From contig SNVD02003247.1 of the NCBI GenBank assembly GCA_013180625.2, positions 62,001 to 126,000 of the forward strand: a stretch of DNA of 64,000 nt. Reading direction: 5' to 3'. The notes under the pieces are model-generated. The model searched no databases, was not told where the DNA came from, and saw nothing but the letters and a program-made list of their open reading frames with translations. The DNA is from Boswellia sacra (taxonomy: Eukaryota > Streptophyta > Magnoliopsida > Sapindales > Burseraceae). How positions within the stretch are numbered: position 1 is the first letter of the stretch; every line of letters begins with the position of its first letter. This document shows, one piece after another, positions 1 to 11,752 of the stretch. The position numbers and the translations under genes are program-made.

Positions 1-153
1 ATTTAGTTAATCATTCAACAAAACCCCCCTTATTTAATTTATTGTTGCTTTCGAATAACAAATTCAATTAGAATCAATCCTCGTGGGAACGATATCTTAC
101 TCATCACTTTATTACTTGTGCGGCTAGTATACTTGCTAGTTTCGAACGCATCA
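1..153 (+). repeat. Truncated LTR end, same family as the nested gypsy element
   Basis: The first 153 bases are the reverse complement of the start of the gypsy LTRs at 7775 and 15563, including the stretch matching GTTTCGAACGCATCA at the end. The LTR therefore ends in CA at 153, and its 5' part lies outside the window. No primer binding site follows, so this is the 3' LTR of a plus-oriented element, or a solo LTR. It is in the opposite orientation to the nested copy. Confidence 0.85.
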
Positions 154-1811
154 TATATAAACATCTATTCTCTTTTTATTTTGAAACAAAAATTGTAAAA
201 ACCAAAGCACAAACTTCATAACCAAAAGGGTTCTATTAGGTTTTCATTTATCATTGTGTATTAATTAGACCTTAATTTGACCCTTGAATTTTCTGGGCCA
301 GCTTTCTCTCATGGGCCTGAAATCACTTGGGCTTTGTTGCCCCTTGAATGAACTTGTGTTTTCCTTTGGATCCAAAATTGTTAGGTTATGTTTGAGCTAT
401 TTTAAACTTTAAAATTCATATTCAACAATACTCAAATACCTCTTAAAAAATAAAATAAAAAAATTTAACCAAGATTTATGAAATTAATTAAATTTAAGGA
501 TCAAATTAATAAAATCTTTGAAAAAGTTTATGTTTTATATTTTAGATTAATTTTGTGGGAGGGTTACTCTTATATACAAATAAGGGAGATAGTTTAAGGT
601 CTTGTTTGTTTTCGTTTTCAAAATTTTTTTTAGAACAGTAATGCTCTACAATCTACCACCTAAATACAATTCAAAGTTCAATCAAGAGTATGATGTGATA
701 GTCTTAATAGTAAAACCCTATTAGAGATGTTACTTTCTTATTTTTTATTTTTTTTATTTTTCTCCAATAAATTTTTATCATATAGACTCACATATTAGAT
801 CATAAATTTAGTTTATAAGTATAGCACTTCTTTCTTGAAAATTCACATTTATCAAATTTAGAGTAGGTTGGAAAAATCATAGTTGGCAGTTGTCACATTG
901 GATCATGGTTGGCAGTTGGCACTTTGAACCAGAATTTGTGAGGCCCGCCAGCGTTTTCGAAGGATTAACAGTTGAAGAAGGGAGTGATATAATAATAATA
1001 GTATGAGCCGCGTTTTCTTCCCGCAAGTTTTCTCTTCACGAGCTCTGTCTCTCTGTCTCTCTGCTGACATCTCATAATCATCGCATAACATGAGCAATAC
1101 AAAGATTCGGAGTCGGTGATGTGCAATTATAAGCCTCCACATCCAACTCAGTTTACTCACTTCTGCCTCTTCATTGCCGTGAAGGTTTGAATTTTCAACG
1201 TAAAAAAAATAGAACTCTTTCATTCCAAGAAACTGAGTTGGGGGAGCTGTTCTGTTTCTTATTTATTGTTTTGGGTTGATTTGCGTTTTAAGTCAGTTTG
1301 CATGGGCAGTTTGGCTGCATCTGCTTGCATTCTTGTTCAACGTTTTTTCTAGGTGTAATTTAATCTAAAATTATTGTTGTTGGTTGATTATTGTGGAGAT
1401 TAGATAAAGAAACTATTTTGCGAGTTAGATTGCAACTTCCTTTCAAATGACATTGTCTAATGCAAGTAAAATGCAGTTGTATTGCTTTTACATTCTGCTT
1501 ATGTGTAATAATTTGGTGTAAGATTAGTTTCAGCTGAGATGAATCACGATACCCACATGCTGAACATTCTATTTACGGTGTTCAAATGTTACGCAAAAGT
1601 CGAAAATTGTACATTTGCAAATGTCTGACTGAATCTTGGAGCATTAATATGTATACTCTCTTTACTGTTGATGTTACCCTCTCTTTATTGTTGTTGCTGG
1701 AGATTATAAGATGATTATTCGAGTTACATAGTTTTATTTTATTTTTTTTTTAACTTATTTTCCTTTGCATGTTGACTGTATAGAAAGTCAATCGCATTAT
1801 AAGTTGCTAAG
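154..1811 (+). other. Upstream region and probable 5' UTR of FAH-a
   Basis: No coding exon is visible. The first 800 bases are AT-rich and featureless. A pyrimidine-rich TCTCTCTGTCTCTCTGC tract near 1045-1062 resembles a plant 5' leader. The stretch after about 1250 probably contains a 5' UTR intron, because the ATG context (AAGTTGCTAAGATGGTT) matches that of FAH-b and a possible acceptor (TGTATAG) lies near 1780. The transcription start and UTR splice sites were not resolved. Confidence 0.4.
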
Positions 1812-3687
1812 ATGGTTCCTATACCTTTCACCGTGGACTTGAATAAGCCTCTTGTTTTCCAGGTCTGATATCACTATATCCATTCATTTCTTCTTATTGT
1901 TACTTGATACTACTCCCTGTTTAATTCATTGCCTAGATTGTTGCATACAAACAATGTTCAATCCATTTCCTATATATGTATGTTTCCATATTTTCCAATT
2001 GAATTCCGGCTTTCTTTTTCGAAGATATGCCCAGCATCGGATGTGGAAACTTGATTATTAAGACATTCTCTGGCCACTGAGCAAAAGTTGATTTTTTTTT
2101 TTTCTCTTTGGCAGGTTGGCCATCTTGAAGAAGCGTATGATGAATGGGTCCATCAACCTATAGTTAGCAGAAAAGGCCCACGGTTCTTTGCTAATGACTT
2201 CTTTGAGGTGTCATTCCACCTATCCTTAAGAATGTTTCGTATCATTAAGGCGCCTTCTACATGAATTCCTGAATAAGAACCAAAGTAGTGTTCCTTTGAA
2301 TTGAAATTACATTGAGTGATTTGTATCTTGATTAATAAGCTTGAATTTTGTACTGCTTCTGTCAATTGCTGCCTCTGCAAAATTATTTTCTATTTTGCTG
2401 CTTGATCTGTTTGCCTAGGGATTATGTGTCATTGTAACCTAATTCTACTCTATTACACAAAGGGATGATAAGATTTTGATGATAACTGCTATAATAATAT
2501 ATATTGCCTGTTAGCTCTACAACCATTTTCTGAATGCATATACGAGTGAAAAGAATACTTGAGTTGATCTTTTTTGAAAGCCATAAAAAATATTTTCTGA
2601 TTAATTCCCTTCTCTAAGCCTAAAACCAAAGTGCACTGTATTTTCATTTTCATCTTAATGCAACATTGAACTCAATGATTAAGATATTGCCTTTAATCTA
2701 ATAACTTTCCCATGTATATTTGAGCTGGCCTAAGCCTTTTGACTCCTAAACTTGAACAGCTCCTGACTCGCACAAAATGGTGGGTGATTCCTCTACTTTG
2801 GCTACCTGTTGTATGTTGGTTTGTTTCCATCTCTGTCCAGAAGGGCCTTACTCCTCCTCAAGCAGCCCTATCAGTTATTGGTGGCATTTTCATTTGGACA
2901 TTGCTGGAGTACACTTTACACCGCTTTGTTTTCCACATTAAGACAAAAAGATACTGGTGGATCTCTCTGTAGCCTCTCTATTCCTCTGTGTTTGTATTCT
3001 AGCTGCACGCGCACGCGCACACACGCATACATATATATATATATACAAAGTACCATCACAAGCTAAAGCTGGTTATAAATTTTCTACAGGGCTAACACTT
3101 TACACTATCTTATTCACGGCTGCCATCACAAGCACCCAATGGATACACTACGACTTGTTTTCCCTCCAGCTGCAACAGCAATTCTATGTTTGCCAGTATG
3201 TTCAACTTTCAACTAAAATTTAACTATCAAATTATTTTGAAGTAATTCTTTTTTGCTTCATAATGTATTGTTGGACCCCCTAAATCTGATTGGTTTGTAG
3301 CTATCCTTTTTTCTTTTTTCATCATTTTTTTTTGACTTGTAGGTGTGGACTCTATTTAGGCTTTTATCACCGCCATGTGTCACTCCTGCTTTATTTGCGG
3401 GTGGCTTACTGGGATATGTAATCTATGATTGCACTCATTACTACCTACACCATGGGAGACCATCCAAAGGATTTACTCAACGTCTAAAGGTAACAACTGA
3501 TTGAAATGATTCTTTGCTTCTGCCTGAAAGAGAGCCGATAATCTTACAAATCCTACGTTCTTGGCTTCGACAGGAATATCACTTGAACCATCACTTTAGA
3601 ATTCAGAACAAGGGATTTGGCATCACATCCTCCTTATGGGACAGAGTTTTTGGAACAGTTCCTTCAATAAAATCTGCTAGTAAATAG
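1812..3687 (+). CDS. FAH: Fatty acid 2-hydroxylase, copy a (six exons, 235 aa)
   Basis: Exons are 1812-1862, 2115-2207, 2760-2956, 3090-3195, 3343-3489 and 3574-3687, all with GT-AG introns and continuous phase. The product is 235 aa, close to the 237 aa of Arabidopsis FAH1. It is a diiron membrane hydroxylase that adds the 2-hydroxyl group to sphingolipid acyl chains in the ER. Like the Arabidopsis enzymes it has no fused cytochrome b5 domain, so it would rely on separate b5. Its histidine clusters are intact: LHRFVFH (exon 3), [14 protein letters not shown] (exon 4), THYYLHH (exon 5) and YHLNHHF (exon 6). Two hydrophobic stretches lie in exon 3. Exon 5 and the C-terminus (SIKSASK) diverge more than copy b does. 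The start is set by the conserved opening [17 protein letters not shown]. Nothing looks broken, so I treat it as functional. Confidence 0.93.
3007..3047. repeat. CA/TA dinucleotide tract in FAH-a intron 3
   Basis: A run of GC-AC, CA and then TA dinucleotides inside intron 3 of FAH-a. It is a simple-sequence repeat and likely polymorphic. Confidence 0.8.
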
Positions 3688-4510
3688 CTGACACTGCTGG
3701 TGATGGTGTGAAATCTATTAGGGAATGCCAATTCGGAGAGGATTGATTGAGGACAAGCCTGGCTTTCAGGGATGTAGTTAAGTTATATTGTAGTGAGCTC
3801 TTTTAGTATTATATTTCCTAGTTTTCATTTCCTTGTATTTATATAATAAGATATACAACCAAATGTAATTCTTAATTTTGGGCTACAAAGACCTGCTAGT
3901 AACAAGAGGATAATTTCATTTGGAATATGAAGACTTTATTAAGTTGAATTTTACTTTGATATATAGATTATAAGACACACTTATGTTGAATGGTTGAAGA
4001 ACGAATAAGTAATTTTGCTACTGTGCTGCTGTAACTGTTGATCCAATAATCCTCACTAGTTTGACAAGGTCGTTAACCAAACGAAACAACCCACGTGATA
4101 TATAGAGTTATTCCATTCCGTTGCTATCATTTATCCCAACAGAATCCAAGTCTTAAATAACTCTTTTACAAAACATATATATTAATTATAAATAAATTTA
4201 AAAGATGGTTTTCTTCATCTTCTACACCAATATTTTAAAGAAATAAGAATATTTTATGATTTTAAAATGTTTCTGCAATTGCATTCTTATTTATTAAAAG
4301 GAAAAGAAAAAAAGCAAAGTTGCTATCTACACAAGCGTTCAATTTTATGCTGGACCAAAAAGTTCTTGCTTAGCAAGATCAAGGACTTTGGTAATAGCTT
4401 CTTAACTCAATAAAAGATTTAAACTTGAAGAAAGTAAAAAAAAAAAAAATCTTGATAACTTTTATCTCATCACCAACTCATGTATGAACTCTTTTTTCTC
4501 TCTTTTAAAG
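3688..4510. other. FAH-a 3' region and intergenic DNA
   Basis: This holds the 3' UTR of FAH-a, with AATAAGATATAC-like polyadenylation sequence near 3845, then AT-rich spacer up to the copia insertion. No other gene is seen. Confidence 0.5.
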
Positions 4511-5384
4511 TGTTGGTGTCAATGTGTATGTGTCATGCATATATTATTTTGTTCAACTTGTGATAGAACAAGAATATTATTTTGATTATTATTTTACTAT
4601 TTTTAGAAGTATATTTTAGGAAGTATTTGATTTATAATAAATATCTCTTTAGATTAGGATATAGTATCTTGTATCCTAATTAAAATAGGAGAATATTTAT
4701 TTGTGTCCTAATTACTTTAGGAGATTAATTATAACACTTCCTATTATATTTCTCCTTATCCTAATGTGATTTTGATTAGAATTTTTGCAGGATTCTAACG
4801 AGATTTCGTCCAGGCATACCACTATATATACAAAGTTATTTTTACATAACGGAATATGCTGACAATGCGGTGTGTTGTGTGAGTTTAGGTTTCGACATTC
4901 CAAGAATTAAAAGAGAAGAACTTCAATGCACATAAGAGTGTCTCTTTGATTTGATTTTATGAGTGTTTCATTCATATATGAGAGGTTGTAATCGTACATG
5001 AATTGTTTATTAGGTCTGTGTGAGTTAGTAGACACTTGAGAGAACTTGCGAGTTAAGTGTTTATGTAATTCAACGTCAGACTTCTTGGTTATGTATAACT
5101 TAACAGTGTGTTGTTAAGTTATTTACGATAGAGAGTGGGCAGTGTCACTAGATTTTAAGATCTTGGCGGGATTTTGTTTTACAAAGATTAGGTCAATATG
5201 TGAGAGTGAGTCAGCACTGTAAATGATCCTAAAGATTGTACAAACAAAAACTTAGTGAATTGCAGCTCTATAGTTGTCCGTGGATGTAGGTTTTATAACC
5301 GAACCACGTAAAAATCCTCCTGCGTCGATTTACTTTACCATTTACTGTTATATTTCTTATAACTGCATACTTCTAGAACTTTCA
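4511..5384 (+). repeat. Copia 5' LTR (874 bp)
   Basis: Starts TGTTGGTGTCAATG and ends CTAGAACTTTCA. It aligns end to end with 23308-24180 at roughly 95% by eye. Confidence 0.9.
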
Positions 5385-5402
5385 ATTGGTATCAGATCAG
5401 GT
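5385..5402 (+). promoter_or_regulatory. Copia primer binding site (initiator tRNA-Met type)
   Basis: ATTGGTATCAGATCAGGT follows the LTR end directly. The TGGTATCAGA core is complementary to the 3' end of plant initiator tRNA-Met, the usual primer of copia elements. Confidence 0.8.
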
Positions 5403-5458
5403 TCACTGACAAACAAGTGAAGAAAACGATCACAGTGATATGGAAGAATGGAGTTTAT

Positions 5459-6410
5459 TCGCAATAGAGGATCCGGAACACAACCACCTATTCTTGATGA
5501 TAGTAATTATTCATATTGGAAGGTAAGAATGATGATGTATATCAAATCTCTTGATGACAGGGCATAGACTAGTGTGCTTAAAGGATGGACACCACCAACA
5601 AAGTTGAATGCTTTTGGTGATTTCGAACCCAAATCTGAGGATGAATGGACTGATGAAGAATAGCGACGTTCCAACTGGAATTCAAAAGCTTTTAATGTAA
5701 TTTTTGCGACAGTGGACTTAAAAACTTTCGGACAGATTTCTAGATGTAAAGTGGCCAAAGAAGCATGGGACATACTTGAGGTAAAACATGAAGGTACCGC
5801 ATCTGTTAAAAGATCTAAATTGATAAGACTAAATTCTCAATTTGAAAATTTGATGATGCATGAGGATGAGTCAATTTCTGAGCTTTACTCTAAGATATGT
5901 CACATCACAAATTCTGCATACATGCTTGAAAAAACTTTCACTGATGCAGAAATTGTTAGTAAGATAATAAGGTCTGTTCCAGATAAATTTCAACCTAAAA
6001 TTTCAACCATTGAGGAAGTTAAAAACATTGATGAGATGAGGGTTGATGTACTGATTGGCATTCTCCAAAACTTTGAAATTAATCAAAGTACTAGTAAGCA
6101 AAAAGGAAAAAGCATTGCATTAAATGTTAAAACAGAAAAATCTAATGATGAAAGTAATGATGAGCTTGATGAAACTGATTCTAAACAGATAGCTTTTCTA
6201 ACAAGAAATTATGTCAAGTTCATGAAAAGAAATTTCAGAAAAAAGAATCAAGGAAAGCCATCAAACTCAAATGAAGATAAGTTCAGGAAGTTCAACAAGG
6301 AGAATGACAAGAAGAAATCAAAGCAACTTGATAAGAAATGACAGATTCAGTGTTATGAATGTTCTAGTTATGGGCATATTCAGTCTGAATGTGCTAATCT
6401 CAAGAAGAAG
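5459..6410 (+). pseudogene. gag: Copia gag (UBN2-type) with CCHC zinc knuckle, broken
   Basis: Frame fragments read as a plant copia Gag: a SNYSYWKVRMMMY block near 5505, then a UBN2-type helical domain (5712-6341) with the conserved ELYSKICHITN stretch. The nucleocapsid knuckle CYECSSYGHIQSEC (CX2CX4HX4C) lies at about 6349-6391. In-frame TAG codons at about 5565 and 5661 and a TGA at about 6339 interrupt it. Several sit where Trp or Gln would be expected. The capsid and RNA-binding parts are recognisable but the gene cannot be translated as one product. Confidence 0.85.
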
Positions 6411-7030
6411 AACAAAGGCTTGACAGCTGCCTGGAGTGATGAATCAGAATCTGATTCGGATGATCAAGAATGCATAAATAATTTTGTTACATTTACAACA
6501 TTTATTACTAATAAAGGAAAAACAATTATGTCTGACATAATAGAAAATTACAGAACTAGTGTTGATCATTCAGATGAAGAAGAAGGTCCAGAATACTATG
6601 ATGCGTTACAGGAGACTTATAATGCACTCTATGGTGAATGGCTGAATCCGAAGGAAGAAATCAACACCTTGAAAAAGGAGATTGAAGTTCTGAAATTAAA
6701 AAATCTTATGCTGAAAACTATATCACAGAATTGGAGACTGTCTGAAAAGACAAAACAGCACATATTGAGAAAATTACAATAGAATTGGTTGAAAGCAAAA
6801 AGTGTGTTGATCAACTCAAAATTGGGGTAGCCAAACTTGATCAGGACTTGAGTCTTGGAAAGACAACTCCAACAAATATGGATTGGGATATACAGAAGGT
6901 AATGGTGCATCTTCATCAAAAACAGTTTTTGTAAAAGCTTCAACTTCAGGTAAACATTCTGAACTTAACTCTTTAAGGTCGAGTCCTAGTTTGAAGAGTA
7001 ATTTTTCCTCTGAGTTCTTTCAAATCCAGT
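6411..7030 (+). pseudogene. Copia gag C-terminal acidic/coiled-coil region
   Basis: After the zinc knuckle the frame continues with acidic serine-rich sequence (DESESDSDDQE) and a Leu/Lys/Glu helical stretch to about 6782. This fits the long Gag C-terminal part common in Sireviruses. It ends in a TAG, and the next 250 bases are frameshifted. Confidence 0.6.
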
Positions 7031-7237
7031 CCTAAAAAGGTAAGAAAATTCATTCCAATTTATTATTTTTTTGGTAAAAAGGAACATATTAGACCTAGAT
7101 GCTTTAAATTATTGAATCTTTTGCATAAAAGATCAAAAAGGTTCAAAATGTTTCCAAAGTCACAACTGCAGTAGGTTAAGAAAGACAAGACAGTATGCCA
7201 TGTTGCTCTTACTACTCTTGAACAATCTTCTAACTAT

Positions 7238-7774
7238 TTGTGGTACTTTGACAGTGGATGTTCCAGGCACATAACTGGAAATAAACAATTTTTAACAGAT
7301 TTTGAAGCATGTAGGGAAGGAAATGTAACCTATGAAAATGGAGTAAAGAGTAAGATCATTGGTAAAGGCACTTTGAATGTCAAAGGCCTACCCAACTTTC
7401 AAAATATCTTGTTGGTTGAAGGTTTAAAAGCGAATCTTATTAGTATTAGTCAGATATGTGATGACAAGTATGTTGTTAATTTCACACAAAAAAATGCATG
7501 TTCTTGGATAATTTTGGCAAATGCATTCTAGAAGGTAATAGATCTTCGGATAATTGTTATTTGATAAAGATTGCATTTCAAGCTAGGATTTCAGATTTAG
7601 AATTGTGGCATGAAAAATTAGGACATTTAAATTACAAAGACTTTATTAAATTAACTAAGTTAGGTGTTGTAAAAGGAGTTCCTAAACTTGATGACAAATT
7701 TAATGAAATTTGTGGACCATGTCAAATAGGAAAACAAATTAGAAGTTCACACAAATCAAATCCATATCTTAGCA
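7238..7774 (+). pseudogene. pol: Copia protease and pre-integrase zinc-binding domain, cut by gypsy insertion
   Basis: WYFDSGCSRHITG at about 7238 contains the DSG triad of copia aspartic proteases. A frameshift near 7498 leads into LWHEKLGHLNYKDF followed by GPCQIGKQ, the HHCC zinc-binding domain of the copia integrase N-terminus. The frame is interrupted at 7774, where the gypsy element sits, and the integrase resumes after 16977. Confidence 0.85.
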
Positions 7775-9183
7775 TGATGCGTTCGAAACTAGCAAGTATA
7801 CTAGTCGCACAAGTAATAAAGTGATGAGTAAGATATCGTTCCCACGAGGATTGATTCTAATTAAATTTGTTATTCGAAAGCAAAAACAGAGTAAATGGGG
7901 GGTTTTGTTGATTGATTAACTAAGTGAAATAATAATGCAAACGAAGAATAACAAAACAGAAAGGTTAATTCGAATGAAAAATCAATGAGAGAAAGCTGGT
8001 TAAGGGATCATTCTCTACCACAAGATATGGATTTGCGAATTAATCGTAGAATTGTCATCCAATTACACATTGAAATTATCAACCGTAGATAACAACAAGC
8101 TCTGTTATCCCAATCTTTCCTTACTTTGTTGTTAAATAAAACAGGCTCTTTATTTAATCTCTATCCATTAAACAACCTAGAACAAGCTCTCTAAATTTAA
8201 TTCAATGGATGCATTACGATAAGAAAGATAGGTTGATCTAAGCAATAAACACACAAGCTCGGATTATTTAACTTAGGTTATATTCTCCAATTGCAATCTC
8301 TGATCACAATTTTGCTACTAATGATTAGAAATTCAAGACAATTACGGATCAAGATTTCTAGTCTAGCAATAGACAATATCCAGATTATATTCAGTGGCCA
8401 CCCAAATTAAAATCCAGCAAGCAATCATAAGCATTAGACATGGGAAAATACAAGCAACTTCAATTAGAGAATTGGATAACAACTTCTTGCACAAAAAACT
8501 TACAAAAACCATATCAGGGGCTTTGAAATCACCCTCAACCAATTCAGATTCAGTTAAACATGTTAAAGAACGTGGTAAATACAATACAACATGGAGACAT
8601 TCCAGAAAATGAAAGGGAAGGGAAAAACTTAGCAAATTTGATGTAATTCTCGTTGGATTGTAGTTCTTCCTCTTTCCAAGCTTCCTTTCTCCTTCAAGAA
8701 CTCCAAGAGATGAAAGAATTCCAGAGTGTAGCCTCCTCCACGTTCTCCCTCTTCAAGTTCTGAAAGAAAACCCTAAAATGTTGTTTAAATACTCTGCTAC
8801 AGTCACTTGCTACAGTATCCCGTATGATACATGCTACAGTGAACTTGTGGAATTATCTTTTCTATACATCTCACACTGTTTTGATTAGAACTTTTGGTAC
8901 ACCGAATGGATTTATAAACCGTAAATTTCTCCAGAAAATAGACTTCGAGAGCTTTCCAACGGTATATAATATGTCATCGGGTTCATTGTATATAATACAA
9001 TTAAATCCGAGAAGATGGTTGACTAGCAGAGGTGAAAATGAAAGGTTTTACTCTATTTTTGTGCAAGTTGCTCCAAAACTCCTACAAACATCAAAACCAC
9101 ACAAAACATAAAAATACCAAGGAATATAGCAAAGAAACATGGACGAATTAATATGAAAATGATATATAAATAGACACTTATCA
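7775..9183 (-). repeat. Gypsy 3' LTR (1409 bp)
   Basis: On the plus strand it reads TGATGCGTTCGAAAC to GACACTTATCA. It matches 15563-16972 over its full length with a few percent differences, including small indels. Confidence 0.93.
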
Positions 9184-9206
9184 AATTCCCCCACACTTAA
9201 ACTTTG
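9184..9206 (-). promoter_or_regulatory. Gypsy polypurine tract
   Basis: On the minus strand this reads AAGTGTGGGGGAATT directly before the 3' LTR, the expected priming site for plus-strand DNA synthesis. Confidence 0.75.
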
Positions 9207-11152
9207 CTAGTCCTCGAGCAACACGACAATATGAAATAAAACTAAAAACCGAAACAGAATCAACAAAAAATTAAAACACACAAAAGCTTCATCTCGCAAA
9301 TAGGCCTCAAAGATTGTACTTAATTATAACCCAAGGAAAACTTCAAAATAATGCACTTGCTCAAGAATTTTATCTCAAAGATTAGTTTCGCTTCATTTCA
9401 ATTCCTCAAGCGTGTGTGTGTGTAGAGCCATTCTCACCTAATCACTTGTAATCCGGATAAGTTTATGCATAAAAATGAATCATATTTAATATTGAAGATG
9501 TGTATATAAATGAACTCCATAGGGCCTGCCTTTTAAGTCAATGCTCTACAATGTAGACAGGCACAAACACCAAGGATCACGTTAGGGCCTTTATTAAGCT
9601 GTTAACGTTTGGCTTGGGTGAAGGTATGATAAAGGATATATAATTTGGCTCAAACACACAAACACATAAATCATTCAAGACTATGTAGATCTAAACCCTA
9701 TAACACAACTTCATTTCAATTCACCAGGTTACACCCCCAAACTTATTTAGAACACTCAATCTTTTTTTTTTTTTTCAGAAAACAAAAGAAAACTACACCC
9801 CCACACTTTGTTGTTTCATTCTTTTTAATAACATTAAGGGTATAGATCTCTTATCTTCTTCTTTTGTTCTTTTTTTTCTTCTTTTTTTCTTTTTTTTTAT
9901 TACACTTCCCCTCCCCCACACTTAAACACACATTATCCTTAATGTGTAAGGAATGTGGACGATAAGTCAAGATTGTGCTTTTTTTTTTTTTTTTTACAAA
10001 CACAATAGGATCACTGGCATTGCTCATGATACATCCCAAAACCTACTCTAACTTTCCCAAAACTTAGAAACATAGCTCAGAATTTAAGTGTGAATGATCT
10101 ACTTCTGATAGGTAATGGGATAAACTGTTTGGAACAAATTTCATTTGAGAGTTAGGAATCTTTTAGGGTTACAAGAAAAAGGTTTACAGAGGCTCAAAGG
10201 GGTAACTAGGGATCAATTTCTGTCAAGGTTGGCTATTATGGCTCAAACGGTCCAAAGATGGCCTAAATCATTTCCCCAATGTTGCACAGCCTAGGATTTC
10301 GCCTTGAGTGACCATCAAACAAGTTCTAGAATTCAGTGAAATCTGAAGAAACATTTAAATTACATAAACTTTCTCTAAGTGAACAAATAACTCAGTGATA
10401 ATAGCTCAGTGCTCAATGTTGCGCAAGGAATCAAAAAGCAAAGCGAAAACCAATAAACATTTCAAGCACACAGATCCATGCATCATTTATCATTTTCCAA
10501 GAGTTATTCTTAATTCAATCATTATCTTATCATCGACCCACAAAATGCAAGAAAAGAGGTACGTGGGATTGTTACACCTGAGTCAAGATTATATATTTCA
10601 ACAATCCTTAGGACAGTAGCCCGCAGACTTAAGGTTTCCAGCCTATATACCTTTATTATGAAAGAACAAAACAAGATACAGGACACTTCAAACAACATGA
10701 AATATAAACAAACTAAAAAGTTAGTAAGGAAGAATGCGTTTCAAGGGTTAAGGAAACCCCATATTCTACATTCTCAGGTTTTTCCACAATTTTTTTCGAA
10801 TCAAAACTGATAAAGACAAAACACATAATAACTCTAAATTACATAAAACTAAACTTACTTATAAAATAACAAAGTTCAACAAGTCAGCAAACAAAAACAA
10901 GTCAGTTAGAATGGGTCTAAAACGTTTAAAATTTAGCCTCCTTATTTAGCCATTATGGATTAAAGAGATCTAGAATGCATTTCAAGAGGACTTAAACTTT
11001 TTAAGCCACCACTTTAAAAGCCAAGATTAGAAAATATTACCTGGGGTGAAAGAAATAACCTGAAAAATCTCAAAAGAAATGACATGAAAAATCTCAAATA
11101 AACACACTAAAAGAAAGTAAACAAAAGCGAAGCAAAAACCAATAGATAGAGA
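9207..11152. other. Gypsy interior, non-coding
   Basis: There is no recognisable coding domain. It includes a GT repeat near 9410-9422, T-rich tracts at 9762-9776, 9870-9899 and 9979-9995, and A-rich sequence. It is probably the long 3' non-coding region typical of this clade. Confidence 0.5.
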
Positions 11153-11752
11153 TTACAGATGGAGCGTTAAATCAAGTCTACGACTTTTATTGCCTGCTCC
11201 AAAAACCAATACATCCAAGCCGGTTGTTGGATCAGGCGAATAGACGAATTCTTGTAGTTTGTCAATTAACTCCTCTGCCGTTGAAGCTGTAACAAGGATT
11301 TGCCTCGCTCTACAGCTTATGATCAAGGAAAGGATAACAACCATCCAAAAAAAATTATTGACATTTAACAAACCAATGGGTTTCCGATGGATGTTTAGCT
11401 ATGCCCAAGAGGTGATTTGAAATATCTCCTCTAATGTACCATAACCACCCGGCAAAGCTATAAATGCATCGAACTTAACAACCATATGTGCAATACGCTC
11501 ATGCATACTAGAGACCTGTAACTCTTCCCCAATTGTGTTGCCTACGATATCTCGTACAGCTAATGGTTTAGGGATAATGCCGAGAACTTTGCTTCCTCCT
11601 AAGGATGCAGCTGTCGACACACACCCCATTAACCCAAGACTACCCCCTCCGTAAATCACATGAATACCCCTCGCAGCTAATGTCCTACCAAGATCAAGAG
11701 CTGCTGTTGTAAACTCTCCATCTTTACAAATTGCGATCCACAAAATACGCAT
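11153..11752 (-). pseudogene. LOG: Captured LOG (cytokinin riboside monophosphate phosphoribohydrolase) fragment
   Basis: The minus-strand frame shows the LOG fold: YGGGSLGLMG (substrate loop), GIIPKPL, SSMHERIAHM and the signature PGGYGTLEE. LOG enzymes release active cytokinin bases from their nucleoside monophosphates. A TAG at about 11400 replaces the Gln in the usual WAQLG stretch. The reading then continues as HRKPIGLLNV, frameshifts twice near 11310-11350, and resumes as ARQILVTASTAEELIDKLQEF. The N-terminal FCGSS-type motif is degraded. No intron is seen over about 110 codons, although plant LOG genes usually have several, so the copy probably derives from mRNA. It sits between the truncated pol and the 3' LTR on the same strand as the element. 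Not functional. Confidence 0.85.

Noticed and set aside
903..1223. Minus-strand 106-codon frame upstream of FAH-a
   Set aside because: It lies over the probable FAH-a leader and has low-complexity, non-protein-like composition.
2153..2380. Minus-strand frame over FAH-a exon 2
   Set aside because: Antisense shadow of a coding exon and intron.
11153..11752. Functional LOG enzyme gene
   Set aside because: It has a stop in the conserved WAQ region, frameshifts and a degraded N-terminus inside a transposon.
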